From assembly GCF_003626535.1 (NCBI RefSeq), contig NZ_RBAL01000006.1, forward strand, positions 1 through 64,000: 64,000 bases of DNA, given 5' to 3'. Shown here in pieces: positions 25,485 through 36,428 of the stretch. Every line of letters begins with the position of its first letter. The stretch's first letter is position 1. Position numbers and translations under genes: made by a program. Below the pieces are notes generated by a model that did not search any database, was not told where the DNA came from, and worked only from the letters and a program-made list of their open reading frames with translations. This DNA comes from Streptomyces hoynatensis (GTDB lineage Bacteria > Actinomycetota > Actinomycetes > Streptomycetales > Streptomycetaceae).

Positions 25485-26405
25485 CTACCGCCCGCCCGCG
25501 CCCACCGGCCGGCGCGCGGCCGGGCCCGCCACAGGTGCCGGAGGCAGCGGCAGGCGCCGCAGGCGCTCCGGGTCGGCCAGGACGTCGATGCGGGCGAGGC
25601 CGTCCGCGGCGACCGTGAGGCCGGTGACGGACAGCACCACCCCCCTCGGCGCCGTGACCACCCCCGCCGCGCCGTTGACCAGCACCGGGCGCGCCCCGGC
25701 CGCGAGCCGGGACAGGGCGCCGGCCGCCCCGGCCACCTCCGCCGCCCCCCGCAGCTCCCGCGAGGCCCCCGCGCGCCCCAGGTCCACCCGGAGTACGGCC
25801 CCCGGCGCGAGCAGGGCGCCCAGCGCCGCGGGGGAGCCCTCGCGCACCGCCGTCAGGTAGGACTCCGCCGCGGCGCGCTGCCGGGCCGGCCCGCCCTCGG
25901 AGGCGGTCGTCGCCCCCCTCGCCTCGCGCCGCGCCCGGGCGGCGAGTTGCCGGGTGGCGGCGGCCGAGCGCCCGAGAATCCGGGCGATCTCCTCCCAGGG
26001 CACCGCGAACATGTCGTGCAGCACGAAGGAGACCCGCTCCGCGGGCCGCAGGCCCTCCAGGGCCACCAGCCCGCCGAGCCCGGACAGCCCGGCCAGCAGC
26101 GCCCGCTGCTCGGGCCCGGCGCCCCCCATCGGGCTCACCACCGGCTCCGGCACCCGTGGCCCCGGCGCGCGCCCCAGCCGTGCGGCGCGCGCCCGCAGCG
26201 CGTCGTGGCAGAGGCCGGCGAGCACCGCGGTCAGCCACGGGCCGAGGGAACGCACCCCCGTCGTGTCGGAGCGGCGCAGCCGCAGCCAGGTACGCCGCAC
26301 GGCCTCCTCCGCCTCCCCGGGCGAGCCGAGCAGCCGGTAGGCCACCGCGCCCAGCCTGGGCCGGTGCTCCGCGAACCTCTCGATCAGCCAGTCCGACTCG
26401 TTCAC
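25485..26405 (-). CDS. ECF sigma factor of the SigJ/ECF41 type
   Basis: The protein has about 306 residues. Sigma region 2 (FAEHRPRLGAVAYRLLGSPGEAEEAVRRTWLRLRR) lies near the start, and region 4 (LRPAERVSFVLHDMFAVPWEEIARILGRS) at about 110-140. A SnoaL-like C-terminal domain of about 130 residues replaces a separate anti-sigma factor, as known for ECF41. The VLVNGAAGVV and DVLADPERLRRL segments fit the C-terminal motifs of that group. The GTG at 26405 with GGGGAG ahead is chosen. A longer open frame is not supported. ECF41 genes normally neighbour a small oxidoreductase, but none is adjacent here. Confidence 0.83.
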   Translation of the reverse strand: MNESDWLIERFAEHRPRLGAVAYRLLGSPGEAEEAVRRTWLRLRRSDTTGVRSLGPWLTAVLAGLCHDALRARAARLGRAPGPRVPEPVVSPMGGAGPEQRALLAGLSGLGGLVALEGLRPAERVSFVLHDMFAVPWEEIARILGRSAAATRQLAARARREARGATTASEGGPARQRAAAESYLTAVREGSPAALGALLAPGAVLRVDLGRAGASRELRGAAEVAGAAGALSRLAAGARPVLVNGAAGVVTAPRGVVLSVTGLTVAADGLARIDVLADPERLRRLPLPPAPVAGPAARRPVGAGGR

Positions 26406-26530
26406 GCCGCAGCTCCCCTCACGGGCCGTCCCCGTTCTTTCCACCCATGAGGACGCGGCGGACGCGCGGAATGTGACATCCGGCCGGAGACCGGCCCGGC
26501 CCCGCGCCGCCGGCGGCGGCCCCGCACACG

Positions 26531-26579
26531 GCCACGGCCACCCGGGCGGACTCGGGGAGTCCACCGGGGTGGCCGTGGC
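26531..26579 (-). terminator. strong hairpin terminator after glnA
   Basis: Two perfect 13-base arms (26531-26543 and 26567-26579) enclose a second inner stem (26548-26553 with 26557-26562). It lies 43 bases past the glnA stop and ahead of the sigma factor gene, so it should separate the two transcripts. There is no U-tract, as is common in Streptomyces. Confidence 0.8.
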
Positions 26580-26622
26580 GGAGCGTGCACCGGGCCGCGG
26601 GCTCAGCGGCCCGCCGGCCGGC

Positions 26623-28038
<1,416 letters not shown>

Positions 28039-28144
28039 CCGATGTCCTCCTAGCCCCGGCCCAGGGCGGGGCGGGGAACGTACAGCTCGGGAGTGGCAGG
28101 GGCCCGTCGCGCGGGTTTGCTGGGGCCGACACTAAAGACAGGCC

Positions 28145-28182
28145 ATTTCTCCGCCGTGACCCGTTTGTTTCGCCGATGTTAA
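28145..28182 (-). promoter_or_regulatory. GlnR box of glnA
   Basis: On the minus strand the order is TTAAC, six bases, GAAAC, six bases, GTCAC, six bases, GAAAT. This is the a-b-a-b GlnR half-site pattern known from Streptomyces glnA. The spacing is exact and each half-site has at most one or two changes. It supports nitrogen-dependent transcription of glnA. Confidence 0.85.
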
Positions 28183-28242
28183 CCGGACTTCTCCTCCGAT
28201 ACCGGTGACCGGCGAGACGGCGGGCCGCGCTACGGTGGAGCC

Positions 28243-28710
28243 GTGGACAAACGCCAGGCAATGGGCTCGTGGCTGTCGGGACCGCGCGCGGCGGCCGAGG
28301 ACATGGGCGTCGACTTCGGTTACCGGGGCCAGCGGCTCGGGCTGCCCGAGGAGGGGCCGGGCTCGATCGCGCCGGTCGGCAGGCGGCTCGGGGCCATCTG
28401 CGTGGACTGGGCCCTGTGCCTGCTGATCGCATACGGTCTGTTTGCCGATGGCGAGGCCGCCTCGGTGAGCAACTGGGCCCTGCTCGTCTTCGTGGTGATG
28501 TCCCTGCTGACGGTCGGTACCCTCGGCCTCACCCCGGGCAAGCGCCTGCTGCGGCTGCGCGTCGTGAGCGTGCGGGGCGGGCGGCTCACCTTCCCGCGCG
28601 CCGTGCTGCGCACCCTGCTGCTCGGCCTCGCGATCCCCGCCCTCGTCTGGGACCGCGACTCCCGCGGCCTGCACGACCGCTTCTCCGGCGCGGTCCAGAT
28701 CCGCTTCTGA
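28243..28710 (+). CDS. RDD-family membrane protein
   Basis: The protein is 155 residues. A cytosolic start of about 45 residues ends in the RDD motif region PVGRRLGAICVDWALC. Three or so membrane helices follow (about 45-65, 75-95 and 115-135), with LGLTPGKRLLRLRVV between them and WDRDSRGLHDRFSGAV at the end. The role of RDD proteins is mostly unknown; some affect ion transport. It is divergent from glnA, and the GlnR box lies between them, so it might also respond to nitrogen. The start is the GTG at 28243. Confidence 0.87.
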   Translation: MDKRQAMGSWLSGPRAAAEDMGVDFGYRGQRLGLPEEGPGSIAPVGRRLGAICVDWALCLLIAYGLFADGEAASVSNWALLVFVVMSLLTVGTLGLTPGKRLLRLRVVSVRGGRLTFPRAVLRTLLLGLAIPALVWDRDSRGLHDRFSGAVQIRF

Positions 28711-28874
28711 CCCCGCGGAATCCGGGCGCCCCTCGCGAAAGCGGCGTGCGGCGAAAGCGGCGTACACGGAGGCGGCGCACACGGAGGCGGGGCGCGATCA
28801 CCGCGCCCCGCCCGTTGACGTGCTCCGCTGCCGGTCCGCCGGGGAAACGCCGCCCCCGCCGGGCGGCCCGGGGC

Positions 28875-29606
28875 TCAGCGGCCCCGGCGCTGGACGTTGC
28901 CCTTCGGCATCCGCATGCCGCGCGGCAGCGGGCCCTTGGGCACCGGCATGTTGTTCATCAGGTCGCCCATGGCGCGCAGCCGGTCGTTGACCTCGGTGAC
29001 GCGGGGGCCGGAGAGGGTGCGCGGGAGCTTCATGATCGCGGTGCGCAGCTTCTTCAGCTCCACCTGGTCCTTGCCGTGCCCGACGATCATGTCGTGCACC
29101 GGCACGTCGGACAGCACGCGGTTCATCCGGCGCTTCTCGGCCGCGATGAGGCCCTTCACCCGGTTCGGGTTGCCCTCGCCGACCAGCACCACCCCGCACT
29201 TGCCGACCGCGCGGTGCACCACGTCCTGCTGGCGGTTGAGGGCGACGGCGGGGGTGAAGGCGATGCCGCGGCGCATGTTCTCCAGCACCGCGGCGGCGGC
29301 GCCCGGCTGCCCGTCCATCTGGCTGAACGCGGCCCGCTCCGCCCGCCGCCCGAAGACGATGGCGGTGGTGAGCAGCGCCGCGAGGAAGCCGAGGATGCCC
29401 AGGTAGATGGGGTGGCCGATCAGGAAGCCGAGGACGAGGACGACGGCGAATACGCCGATGCCTACCGCCGAGATGATCCAGCCGATCCACCGGTCGGCCC
29501 GCCGGGCCATTCGGTAGGTCAGGGCGATCTGCTTCAGCCGCCCCGCATCCTGCGGGCTCTCCGAGCCCTTCGCGGCATCCTTCGCCGCCTTGTCCTTCCG
29601 CGCCAT
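28875..29606 (-). CDS. DUF4191 membrane protein
   Basis: The 243-residue protein has a basic N-terminus (MARKDKAAKDAAKGSES), two membrane helices around 40-85 (WIGWIISAVGIGVFAVVLVL, then LGFLAALLTTAIVFG) and a cytosolic C-terminal domain (GKCGVVLVGEGNPNRVKGLIAAEKRR). This is the DUF4191 family of actinobacteria. It is always found near lipA, and its function is unknown. It starts 42 bases after the preceding small gene on the same strand. Confidence 0.9.
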   Translation of the reverse strand: MARKDKAAKDAAKGSESPQDAGRLKQIALTYRMARRADRWIGWIISAVGIGVFAVVLVLGFLIGHPIYLGILGFLAALLTTAIVFGRRAERAAFSQMDGQPGAAAAVLENMRRGIAFTPAVALNRQQDVVHRAVGKCGVVLVGEGNPNRVKGLIAAEKRRMNRVLSDVPVHDMIVGHGKDQVELKKLRTAIMKLPRTLSGPRVTEVNDRLRAMGDLMNNMPVPKGPLPRGMRMPKGNVQRRGR

Positions 29607-29648
29607 GCCGCAAGTCTACGGGCGCGCGGCCGGGAAGGGACGCCCGGG

Positions 29649-29876
29649 TCAGGGCCGCCGGGCGGGCACCTGGGCCTGCTCGGGCCGCGGCGCGGGCCCG
29701 AGCACGGAGCGCAGGGCCCGCTCCGCCTCGAAGCGGGCGGCGGCCCGTTCGCGGTCCGCGAGCACCGCGGCCCTGGCGTTCTCCAAGGCCGTGCGCCGGC
29801 CGCCAGGCAGCAGCACCCGCTCCAGGACCCGCAGCGTGCCGGCCACGGCGGGCCGCACCTGACCCTCGAAGCGCAT
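29649..29876 (-). CDS. small conserved protein between lipA and DUF4191
   Basis: The 75-residue, Arg/Ala-rich, probably helical protein starts MRFEGQVRPAVAGTLRVLER. The ATG follows GGGAGGGGAAG. It contains no Cys and no membrane segment. I recall a small Streptomyces gene at this position but no function. It lies between lipA (128 bases upstream) and DUF4191 (42 bases downstream) and may be co-transcribed with both. Confidence 0.7.
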   Translation of the reverse strand: MRFEGQVRPAVAGTLRVLERVLLPGGRRTALENARAAVLADRERAAARFEAERALRSVLGPAPRPEQAQVPARRP

Positions 29877-30004
29877 GGATCTTCCCCTCCCGGCGGCCGT
29901 ACAACGTGCCGCTATCGTTATCTCGCTTTGTCTCGCCCGCATTGCGCATCCGTGACCGGCGGGACAAATCCGCCGGAAGGCGCGGTGGGGCGGGCCCGGC
30001 CGGC

Positions 30005-30946
30005 TCAGGCCGCCGGGCTGTCGGCGCGCTGCGCGACCGCCTGCCGGTACAGGCGCCCGGCCCGGTAGGAGGACCGCACCAGCGGCCCCGACATCACGCC
30101 GGAGAAGCCGATCTCCTCGGCCTCCTGGCGCAGCTCCACGAACTCCTCCGGCTTCACCCAGCGCTCCACCGGGTGGTGCCGCGGGGTCGGCCGCAGGTAC
30201 TGGGTGATGGTGATCAGCTCGCAGCCCGCCTCGTGCAGGTCGCGCAGCGCCTGCCCGACCTCCTCGCGGGTCTCCCCGAGGCCCAGGATCAGGTTCGACT
30301 TGGTGACGAGCCCCGCCTCCCGCGCCAGCGTGATCACCCTCAGCGAACGCTCGTAGCGGAACGCGGGCCGGATGCGCTTGAAGATCCGCGGCACCGTCTC
30401 GACGTTGTGCGCCAGGACCTGCGGGGCGCTGGAGAAGACCTCGGCGAGCTGCTCGTGCACGGCGTTGAAGTCCGGGATCAGCAGCTCCACGCCCGTGCCC
30501 GGCATCAGGCCGTGGATCTGCCGCACCGTCTCCGCGTACAGCCAGGCGCCGCCGTCCGGCAGGTCGTCCCTGGCCACGCCGGTGATCGTCGCGTACTTCA
30601 GCCCCATCTGCCGCACCGACTCCGCCACCCGGCGCGGCTCGTCCCGGTCCAGGGCGGCCGGCTTGCCGGTGTCGATCTGGCAGAAGTCGCAGCGCCTGGT
30701 GCACTGCTCGCCGCCGATGAGGAAGGTGGCCTCCCGGTCCTCCCAGCACTCGAAGATGTTGGGACAGCCGGCCTCCTGGCAGACGGTGTGCAGGCCCTCC
30801 CGCTGCACCAGGCTCCGCAGCTCCTGGTACTCGGGCCCCATCTTCGCGCGGGTCTTGATCCACTCGGGCTTGCGTTCGATGGGGGTCTGGCTGTTCCTCA
30901 CCTCAAGGCGCAGCATCTTACGACCGTCGGGTGCGACAGCGGACAC
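30005..30946 (-). CDS. lipA: lipoyl synthase
   Basis: The 313-residue radical SAM enzyme inserts two sulfurs into protein-bound octanoyl groups. The auxiliary cluster ligands C56, C61 and C67 ([13 protein letters not shown]) and the SAM cluster CX3CX2C at C82, C86 and C89 (CTRRCDFCQ) are all present, with RSSY near the C-terminus. It starts at the GTG at 30946. lipB lies 63 bases upstream on the same strand. Its products would lipoylate the two lipoyl lysines of SucB, also in this window. Confidence 0.96.
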   Translation of the reverse strand: MSAVAPDGRKMLRLEVRNSQTPIERKPEWIKTRAKMGPEYQELRSLVQREGLHTVCQEAGCPNIFECWEDREATFLIGGEQCTRRCDFCQIDTGKPAALDRDEPRRVAESVRQMGLKYATITGVARDDLPDGGAWLYAETVRQIHGLMPGTGVELLIPDFNAVHEQLAEVFSSAPQVLAHNVETVPRIFKRIRPAFRYERSLRVITLAREAGLVTKSNLILGLGETREEVGQALRDLHEAGCELITITQYLRPTPRHHPVERWVKPEEFVELRQEAEEIGFSGVMSGPLVRSSYRAGRLYRQAVAQRADSPAA

Positions 30947-31009
30947 GTCCGGCTCCCTACACTTTCGATTCAGCGGCTGAAACGCAGCTTACGCCTGCGC
31001 TTGTGCGGG

Positions 31010-31798
31010 TCACACGGCGCGTGGCAGGGGGACCGAGGTCTCCAGCACCTCGCGCAGATGCTTCTCCACTACGGGAAGCACCTCGGCGACCGGAACATTC
31101 CTGCCCAGCTCCTGGGAGAGCGAGGTCACCCCCGCGTCCCTGATCCCGCAGGGCACGATGCGGTCGAACGAGGTGGTGTCCGGATCGCAGTTCAGGGCGA
31201 AGCCGTGCATCGTCACGCCCTTGGCGACCCGGATGCCGATGGCGCACAGCTTGCGGTCCTCGCCGCGCTGCCCGGCGTTCGAGGGCGCGTACTCCGGGCC
31301 CATCAGCCGCGGGTCGTACTCCTCGTCGTGCAGCCGCGGGTCGAAGTCGAGCGTCAGCCCGCCGAGACCGCCGCGGCCCGGCTCCTCGACGGCGTCGCCC
31401 AGCACCCACACGCCGCTGCGGCCCTCCACCCGGGTCGTCTCCAGGCCGAACTCGGCGCAGACCCGGATCACCGCCTCCTCCAGGCGCCGCACGTGCGCGA
31501 CGACGTCAACCGGGCGCGGCAACTTCACGATGGGGTAGCCGACCAGCTGCCCAGGGCCGTGCCAGGTGATCTTGCCGCCGCGGTCCACGTCGATCACCGG
31601 CGTGCCGTCCAGCGGGCGTTCGCTGTCCTCCGTGCGCCGGCCCGCGGTGTAGACCGGCTGGTGTTCGAGGAGCAGGCAGGTGTCGGGGATCTCGTCGGCG
31701 AAGCGCGCGGTGTGCACCCGCCGCTGCTCCTGCCAGGCCGCGCGGTAGTCGACGGCCTCGCTCCCGAAGCCCAGATGGACAAAGCGCAGCTCGCTCAC
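31010..31798 (-). CDS. lipB: lipoyl(octanoyl) transferase
   Basis: The 262-residue enzyme transfers octanoate from acyl carrier protein to lipoyl domains. Family blocks are [21 protein letters not shown] (about 75-95), [21 protein letters not shown] with the catalytic lysine in that block, and [16 protein letters not shown] with the active cysteine. It is the first gene of the lipB-lipA pair. The start ATG (31798) lies about 235 bases from the divergent regulator gene. Confidence 0.95.
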   Translation of the reverse strand: MSELRFVHLGFGSEAVDYRAAWQEQRRVHTARFADEIPDTCLLLEHQPVYTAGRRTEDSERPLDGTPVIDVDRGGKITWHGPGQLVGYPIVKLPRPVDVVAHVRRLEEAVIRVCAEFGLETTRVEGRSGVWVLGDAVEEPGRGGLGGLTLDFDPRLHDEEYDPRLMGPEYAPSNAGQRGEDRKLCAIGIRVAKGVTMHGFALNCDPDTTSFDRIVPCGIRDAGVTSLSQELGRNVPVAEVLPVVEKHLREVLETSVPLPRAV

Positions 31799-32032
31799 CG
31801 CAACTCCTCGCTCGCACCGGCCCTGCGGCCGGCCCGCCGCGCGGGCACGCGCCCGCGTCCCCGGCCGGACGACCCGCCACCACTGTAAGCGGGGCGCTTG
31901 CGTATTCCTGGGGCGGCCCCTGGCTCACACATATGGATGAATCCTCCGTCCAGGCGGCGAGGAAACCGGTAGGGACCGTTACATTCACGCCGTTCCAGCC
32001 GCACAGCCGTAAGGCAGGAGACCGCACCGCCG

Positions 32033-33676
32033 ATGTCCACGGAACGACCTGGAGGCCCGGCCTCCCCGCAATCCGCCGCACCGCGCACCCCGAACCGCCA
32101 GCTCGCCGCGCTCATCGCCGAAGCAGGATTCTCCCACGCCGGTCTGGCGAGAAGAGTCGACCAGCTCGGCCTCGAACACGGCCTCGACCTCCGGTACGAC
32201 AAGACCTCGGTCACCCGCTGGCTCCGCGGCCAGCGCCCCCGGGGCACCACCCCGGCGCTGATCGCCGAGGTGTTCACCAGGCGGCTCGGCCGCCGGCTGT
32301 CCGCGCAGGACCTCGGCCTTGAGGCCTGCGCCCCGGTCTACGCCGGGCTCGAATTCGCCGCGAGCCCCGCCGAGGCCGTGGACATCGTGGCCGGGCTGTG
32401 GCGCAAGGACACCGGCAGCTACGCCGAGCTCCGCAAGATCGCCTTCACCCCGGCCGGCCTCGTGGTCCCCAGCCGGGACTGGCTGATCGGGCGGCCCGAC
32501 GAGCGCGTCGCGCACGAGGAGCCGGCCGAGGGCGCCGCCGCCCCGCCCGCGTCCGGGCCGCCGCCGGTGGTCCGGGTGCCGGAACAGGGCCGCGGCCCGG
32601 CCGGCCGGCCCGCGCTGCCGCCCGGCGCCCCGGGCAGGCCGCTCCCGCCCGGGGTGGGCAGACCGGGCGCGAGCGCGGCCCCGCCCCTGGCGCGCGGGAC
32701 GGCGCAGTCCGCGGCCAGGCCCGCGCGGCCGGGCCGCCCCGGCCCCCTCGACCGGGTGGAGCGCGGTCCCGGGCAGCGCGTCACCTCGGGCGACATCGCC
32801 GCGCTGCGCTCGGTCGCCGAGCTGTTCCGCACCCTCGACCAGGCCTACGGCGGCGGCCACGCGCGGCAGGCGCTGGTCCGCTACCTGGAGCACGAGCTCG
32901 AACCGATGCTGCGCGGCAGCTACGGCGAGCAGATCGGGCGCAAGCTGTTCTCGGCCGCCGCCGACCTGACCAGGCTCGCGGGCTGGACGGCGTACGACAT
33001 CGCCGCCCACGGCCTGGCGCAGCGGTACTTCGTGCAGGCGCTGCGGCTGGCCCAGGCGGCGGGGGACCGCAGCTACGGCAGCTACGTGCTGGTCTCCATG
33101 AGCCGGCAGGCCGTCTACCTGGGGCACGGCCGGGAGGCGGTGCAGCTGGCCAGGGTCGCCCAGCAGGGCATGGCCAGCTCGGTGGGCCCCGTCGTGCAGG
33201 CCCTGCTGCACGCCGTCGAGGCCCGCGGGCACGGCCTGCTCGGCGAGGTCCGCTCCTGCACCGCAGCCCTGGCCAGGGCGGAGCGCGCCCTGGAGTCGGC
33301 GCGGCCGGGCGAGGACCTGCCGCAGTGGGCCAGGTTCTTCGACGAGGCCCAGCTCGCCGACGAGTTCGGGCACTGCCACCGCGACCTGAAGGAGTACCGC
33401 GCCTCCGCCAGGTACGCCGAGCGCTCGCTGCAACTGCGCGCCCCCGGGTACGTGCGCAGCCGGCTGTTCTGCCGCGTCGTGCTGGCCTGCGCCAGGCTCG
33501 GCCTCGGCGACGTGGACCAGGCGTGCGCGCTGGCCGCGGAGGCGGCGCAGCAGGCCACCGAGCTGCGGTCGGCGCGGGCGCACGAGTACCTGCAGGACTT
33601 CGAGCGCAGGCTGGAGCCCTACCGCGACGCCGCCGCGGTCCGCGCCTACCGCGACCGGGTCGCCGCCCTGGCGTAG
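32033..33676 (+). CDS. NsdA-like regulatory protein (HTH plus TPR-like repeats)
   Basis: The 547-residue protein has an N-terminal helix-turn-helix-like region (LAALIAEAGFSHAGLARRVDQLG, TRWLRGQRPRGTTPALIAEV, about 22-90). A Pro/Gly/Arg-rich linker of about 100 residues comes next, then TPR-like helical repeats from about 255 to 545. This is the layout of Streptomyces NsdA-type regulators, negative regulators of sporulation and antibiotic production. It may be a paralogue, because NsdA itself lies elsewhere in S. coelicolor. It is divergent from lipB and its own target is unknown. Confidence 0.78.
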   Translation: MSTERPGGPASPQSAAPRTPNRQLAALIAEAGFSHAGLARRVDQLGLEHGLDLRYDKTSVTRWLRGQRPRGTTPALIAEVFTRRLGRRLSAQDLGLEACAPVYAGLEFAASPAEAVDIVAGLWRKDTGSYAELRKIAFTPAGLVVPSRDWLIGRPDERVAHEEPAEGAAAPPASGPPPVVRVPEQGRGPAGRPALPPGAPGRPLPPGVGRPGASAAPPLARGTAQSAARPARPGRPGPLDRVERGPGQRVTSGDIAALRSVAELFRTLDQAYGGGHARQALVRYLEHELEPMLRGSYGEQIGRKLFSAAADLTRLAGWTAYDIAAHGLAQRYFVQALRLAQAAGDRSYGSYVLVSMSRQAVYLGHGREAVQLARVAQQGMASSVGPVVQALLHAVEARGHGLLGEVRSCTAALARAERALESARPGEDLPQWARFFDEAQLADEFGHCHRDLKEYRASARYAERSLQLRAPGYVRSRLFCRVVLACARLGLGDVDQACALAAEAAQQATELRSARAHEYLQDFERRLEPYRDAAAVRAYRDRVAALA

Positions 33677-33707
33677 GGCGGGCGCGGCCCGCGGGGGGCG
33701 GCCGGCC

Positions 33708-33726
33708 CCCGGCGGGGCCCGCCGGG
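33708..33726. terminator. hairpin between convergent genes
   Basis: CCCGGCG and CGCCGGG pair around a short GGGCC-type loop, just past the NsdA-like gene and facing the flavin enzyme gene. It is a plausible bidirectional terminator, but there is no U-tract and the background is GC-rich. Confidence 0.45.
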
Positions 33727-33947
33727 CGGCGCCCGGGCGGCCCGGCGTGACCGGCCCGGCGGGGGCGGGGGCCGCCCGCGGGGGCGAGGTTGCGCGGCGG
33801 GGGCGCGTTCGGCCAAGGGCGCACCGGGGGCGCGCGAGTGCCCAACGGACCTGCCGCCCACGCCGGTTCGCGGCGCCCCTGCTGCCCTCCAGAGGCCGCC
33901 GCCCGCCGCGCAGATCCGCGCGACCGCGGCGGGGTTCCGCGGCGGCG

Positions 33948-35222
33948 CTACCCGGGGTGGGCCGCCGCCCCGGCCGGCTCCGGGTCGCGGGGCCGCGGCG
34001 CCCGCAGGCCCAGGTCAGCGAGCAGCGCCTGGGCGGCCCGGTGCGCGGAGGCCAGGTCGCCGGTGGGGCCAGGCGTGTCCCGGTGGTCGCCGCAGACGTA
34101 CAGGCCGTGCAGCAGGCGTGCGGTCCGCACCCCCTGCTGCGGCACGGCCACCGGCACCGCCTCCGGGTCGTGGCGCGCGGCCAGCAGCTCCCAGCCCTCG
34201 GCCGGCACCCCGTACATCTCGGCGAGCTGCGGCCTGGCCGCCTTGTCCAGCAGCTCGGCCGGTTCGCCCGCCCGCGGCCCCACCACGACCGAGGTCACCA
34301 GGGTGCGCCCGGCCGGGGCCCGCAGCGGGTCGGCGGCGGAGACGGCCAGGGTGTGCGAGACCGGCCCGCGCGCGGCCGTGTCCACGATCAGCGTGGGCCC
34401 CGTCGGCAGGCTCCCCTCGGCCGCGTGGTGCAGCACGGTGACCGCGCGGAAACGCGGCACCCGCAGCCCCGGCAGGAGCCTGGCCGCCTCGGCGGCCCCG
34501 GTCGCCAGCACCACCGCGCGGCACCGGAAGGTGCCGTGCCCCTCGGTCACCACCTCGGTGGTCGAGGCGGAGACGGCCCGGACGCCGGTCCGCACCGCGC
34601 CGGGCGGCAGCGCGGCGGCGAGCAGCTCGGGCAGCGCGGCGGCGCCGCCCGCGGGCAGGCCGAGGCCGCGGCGGGCGAAGGCGCGCAGCGCGACCTCCCC
34701 GTTGCGGCCGCCCGCCGGGTGCTGCGGGTCGTGCAGCAGCGCGGCGAGCAGCGGGCGCAGGGCACCCTCGGCCACCCTGGCCTGCAGGCCCCGCGCGCCG
34801 AGCCTGGCCTGCGGCGGGCGGCCGAGCCGCAGCAGGTCCGGGCGCGGCCACACCTGGTCGAAGGCCGTGGACCTGGCGGCGGGCGCGTCGGCGCCGTGCC
34901 AGGGGACGTCGCCGATCCGGTGCGGGTGCCCGGCGCCGTGCAGCAGCACGCCGCCGGTCAGGCGGCACAGCGGCAGCGGGCGCGGCAGCCGCCGCAGACC
35001 CGGGGAGTCGGGCAGGGACAGGTGGCTGGCGCGGTCGAGGCGGAAGCCGTCGCGGTGCTCGGTGGCCATCCGGCCGCCGATGCGGCCCGACGCCTCCAGA
35101 ACGGTCACGGCGAGACCCGCCTGCGTCAGCTGGTGCGCGGCGGCGAGCCCGGCGGGGCCGCCCCCGATGACGACGACGTCGGAATCCGCGGGGTGTGCGT
35201 GGGGTGGTCGGCTGCTGAGCAC
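33948..35222 (-). CDS. FAD-dependent amine-oxidase/phytoene-desaturase-like oxidoreductase
   Basis: The 424-residue protein has an N-terminal FAD-binding fold VVVIGGGPAGLAAAHQLTQAG (residues about 15-40), VLEASGRIGGRM and RASHL. Its C-terminal end LLHGLYVCGDHRDTPGPTGDLASAHRAAQ is the usual flavin-closing motif. Relatives oxidise amines or desaturate carotenoid-like substrates. The gene lies alone on this strand, convergent with the NsdA-like gene and 96 bases or more from the TIGR01777 gene. The substrate is unknown. Confidence 0.87.
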   Translation of the reverse strand: MLSSRPPHAHPADSDVVVIGGGPAGLAAAHQLTQAGLAVTVLEASGRIGGRMATEHRDGFRLDRASHLSLPDSPGLRRLPRPLPLCRLTGGVLLHGAGHPHRIGDVPWHGADAPAARSTAFDQVWPRPDLLRLGRPPQARLGARGLQARVAEGALRPLLAALLHDPQHPAGGRNGEVALRAFARRGLGLPAGGAAALPELLAAALPPGAVRTGVRAVSASTTEVVTEGHGTFRCRAVVLATGAAEAARLLPGLRVPRFRAVTVLHHAAEGSLPTGPTLIVDTAARGPVSHTLAVSAADPLRAPAGRTLVTSVVVGPRAGEPAELLDKAARPQLAEMYGVPAEGWELLAARHDPEAVPVAVPQQGVRTARLLHGLYVCGDHRDTPGPTGDLASAHRAAQALLADLGLRAPRPRDPEPAGAAAHPG

Positions 35223-35425
35223 GTGGCCTCCCGGTGAGGTGGTCGGTGCGCGCGAGCGGCGGGCCCAGGCAAAGGCTGTCGTGGGCCTGTGGATGCAGAT
35301 GCCCGCTGGGGGCCGGGGCTAATGCCCGAACCGCCTGTGACCCTCTCACGCCGGGCGGAACGTGACAGAGCGCACCGACCGGGCATGGGCGCACAGAGGT
35401 CGCACGACGCGCGGCCGCGGGGCGT

Positions 35426-36334
35426 TCAGCGCCGGGCCGCCGCCGCGCGCACCGCCTCCTCCACCGTCGGGTGGGCGAAGCGGAACCCGGCGTCGAGCAG
35501 CCGCCGCGGCAGCACCCGCTGGCTGCCGAGCACGTCCCCGGCGAACTCCCCGAGCGCGAGCCGCAGCAGCGGCGCCGGCACGTGCAGGAAGGCCGGGCGC
35601 CGCAGCACCCGGCTCATGACGGCCGTCGCCTCGCGGTTGGTGACCGGATGCGGCCCGGTGAGGTTGACCGGCCCCGACAGCGCCTCCCGGTCGAGCAGGA
35701 AGCGCAGGGCCGCGACGTGGTCGTGCAGCGAGATCGCGCTCCAGAACTGCCGCCCGTCGCCGAGCCTCCCGCCGAGTCCCGCCCGAAACAGCGGGAACAG
35801 CCTGCCCCAGGCGCCCCCGGAGCGGGCGACCACCAGGCCGGTGCGCAGCAGGACGGTGCGCACGCCGGCGCGTTCCGCCGGCCGGGCCGCGGCCTCCCAG
35901 TCGCGGCACAGCTCCGCGAGGAAGCCGGTGCCCGCGGGCGCCGTCTCGTCCACCGCGCGCTCCCCGGTGTCCCCGTAGTAGCCGATCGCGCTGCCGCACA
36001 GGAAGACCCGCGGCGGATCGGCGAGGGAGGCCAGCGCCGCCGCCAGGGCGGCCGTGCCGAGGACCCTGCTGTCGCGGAGCTCCCGCTTGTAGCGCGCCGT
36101 CCAGCGCCTCGCGCCGACCCCGGCGCCCGCGAGGTGGACGAGGGCCGTGCAGCCGTCGAGGGCGGCGGCGTTCTGCTCCTGACGGCGGCCCGAGGGGTCC
36201 CAGCGCGCCTCGTCGGCGGCCCGCGGCTCGCGCCTGACCAGGCGGCGGACGTCCACGCCCGCCGCGTGCAGGGAACGGACCAGGGCACTGCCGATCAGGC
36301 CGGAGGAGCCGGTGACGGCGACACGAGGCGGCAT
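35426..36334 (-). CDS. TIGR01777-type NAD(P)-binding epimerase family protein
   Basis: The protein has about 302 residues. A Rossmann start MPPRVAVTGSSGLIGSALVRSL precedes an extended SDR core with GYYGDTGERAVDE and the family's DUF1731 C-terminus (PLLRLALGEFAGDVLGSQRV, then LLDAGFRFAHP). The ATG at 36334 is preferred over 36352 because GCGAGGATGGGGG sits ahead of it and the dinucleotide fold starts at once. Its role is unknown. Homologues occur near lipA/lipB and cell-division genes in many bacteria. Confidence 0.87.
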   Translation of the reverse strand: MPPRVAVTGSSGLIGSALVRSLHAAGVDVRRLVRREPRAADEARWDPSGRRQEQNAAALDGCTALVHLAGAGVGARRWTARYKRELRDSRVLGTAALAAALASLADPPRVFLCGSAIGYYGDTGERAVDETAPAGTGFLAELCRDWEAAARPAERAGVRTVLLRTGLVVARSGGAWGRLFPLFRAGLGGRLGDGRQFWSAISLHDHVAALRFLLDREALSGPVNLTGPHPVTNREATAVMSRVLRRPAFLHVPAPLLRLALGEFAGDVLGSQRVLPRRLLDAGFRFAHPTVEEAVRAAAARR

Positions 36335-36428
36335 GCCCCCATCCTCGCCCATGCCCGCCCCCGGCCGGGCCCTCCCCCCGGCCGGGCCCTCCCCCCGGGG
36401 CGCGCGGGGCGCGTCCGGCCGGGGGGCC

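Noticed and set aside
26406..26564. N-terminal extension of the ECF sigma factor
   Set aside because: The frame is open, but the codons are Pro/Arg-rich and overlap the glnA terminator. The GTG at 26405 has a ribosome site.
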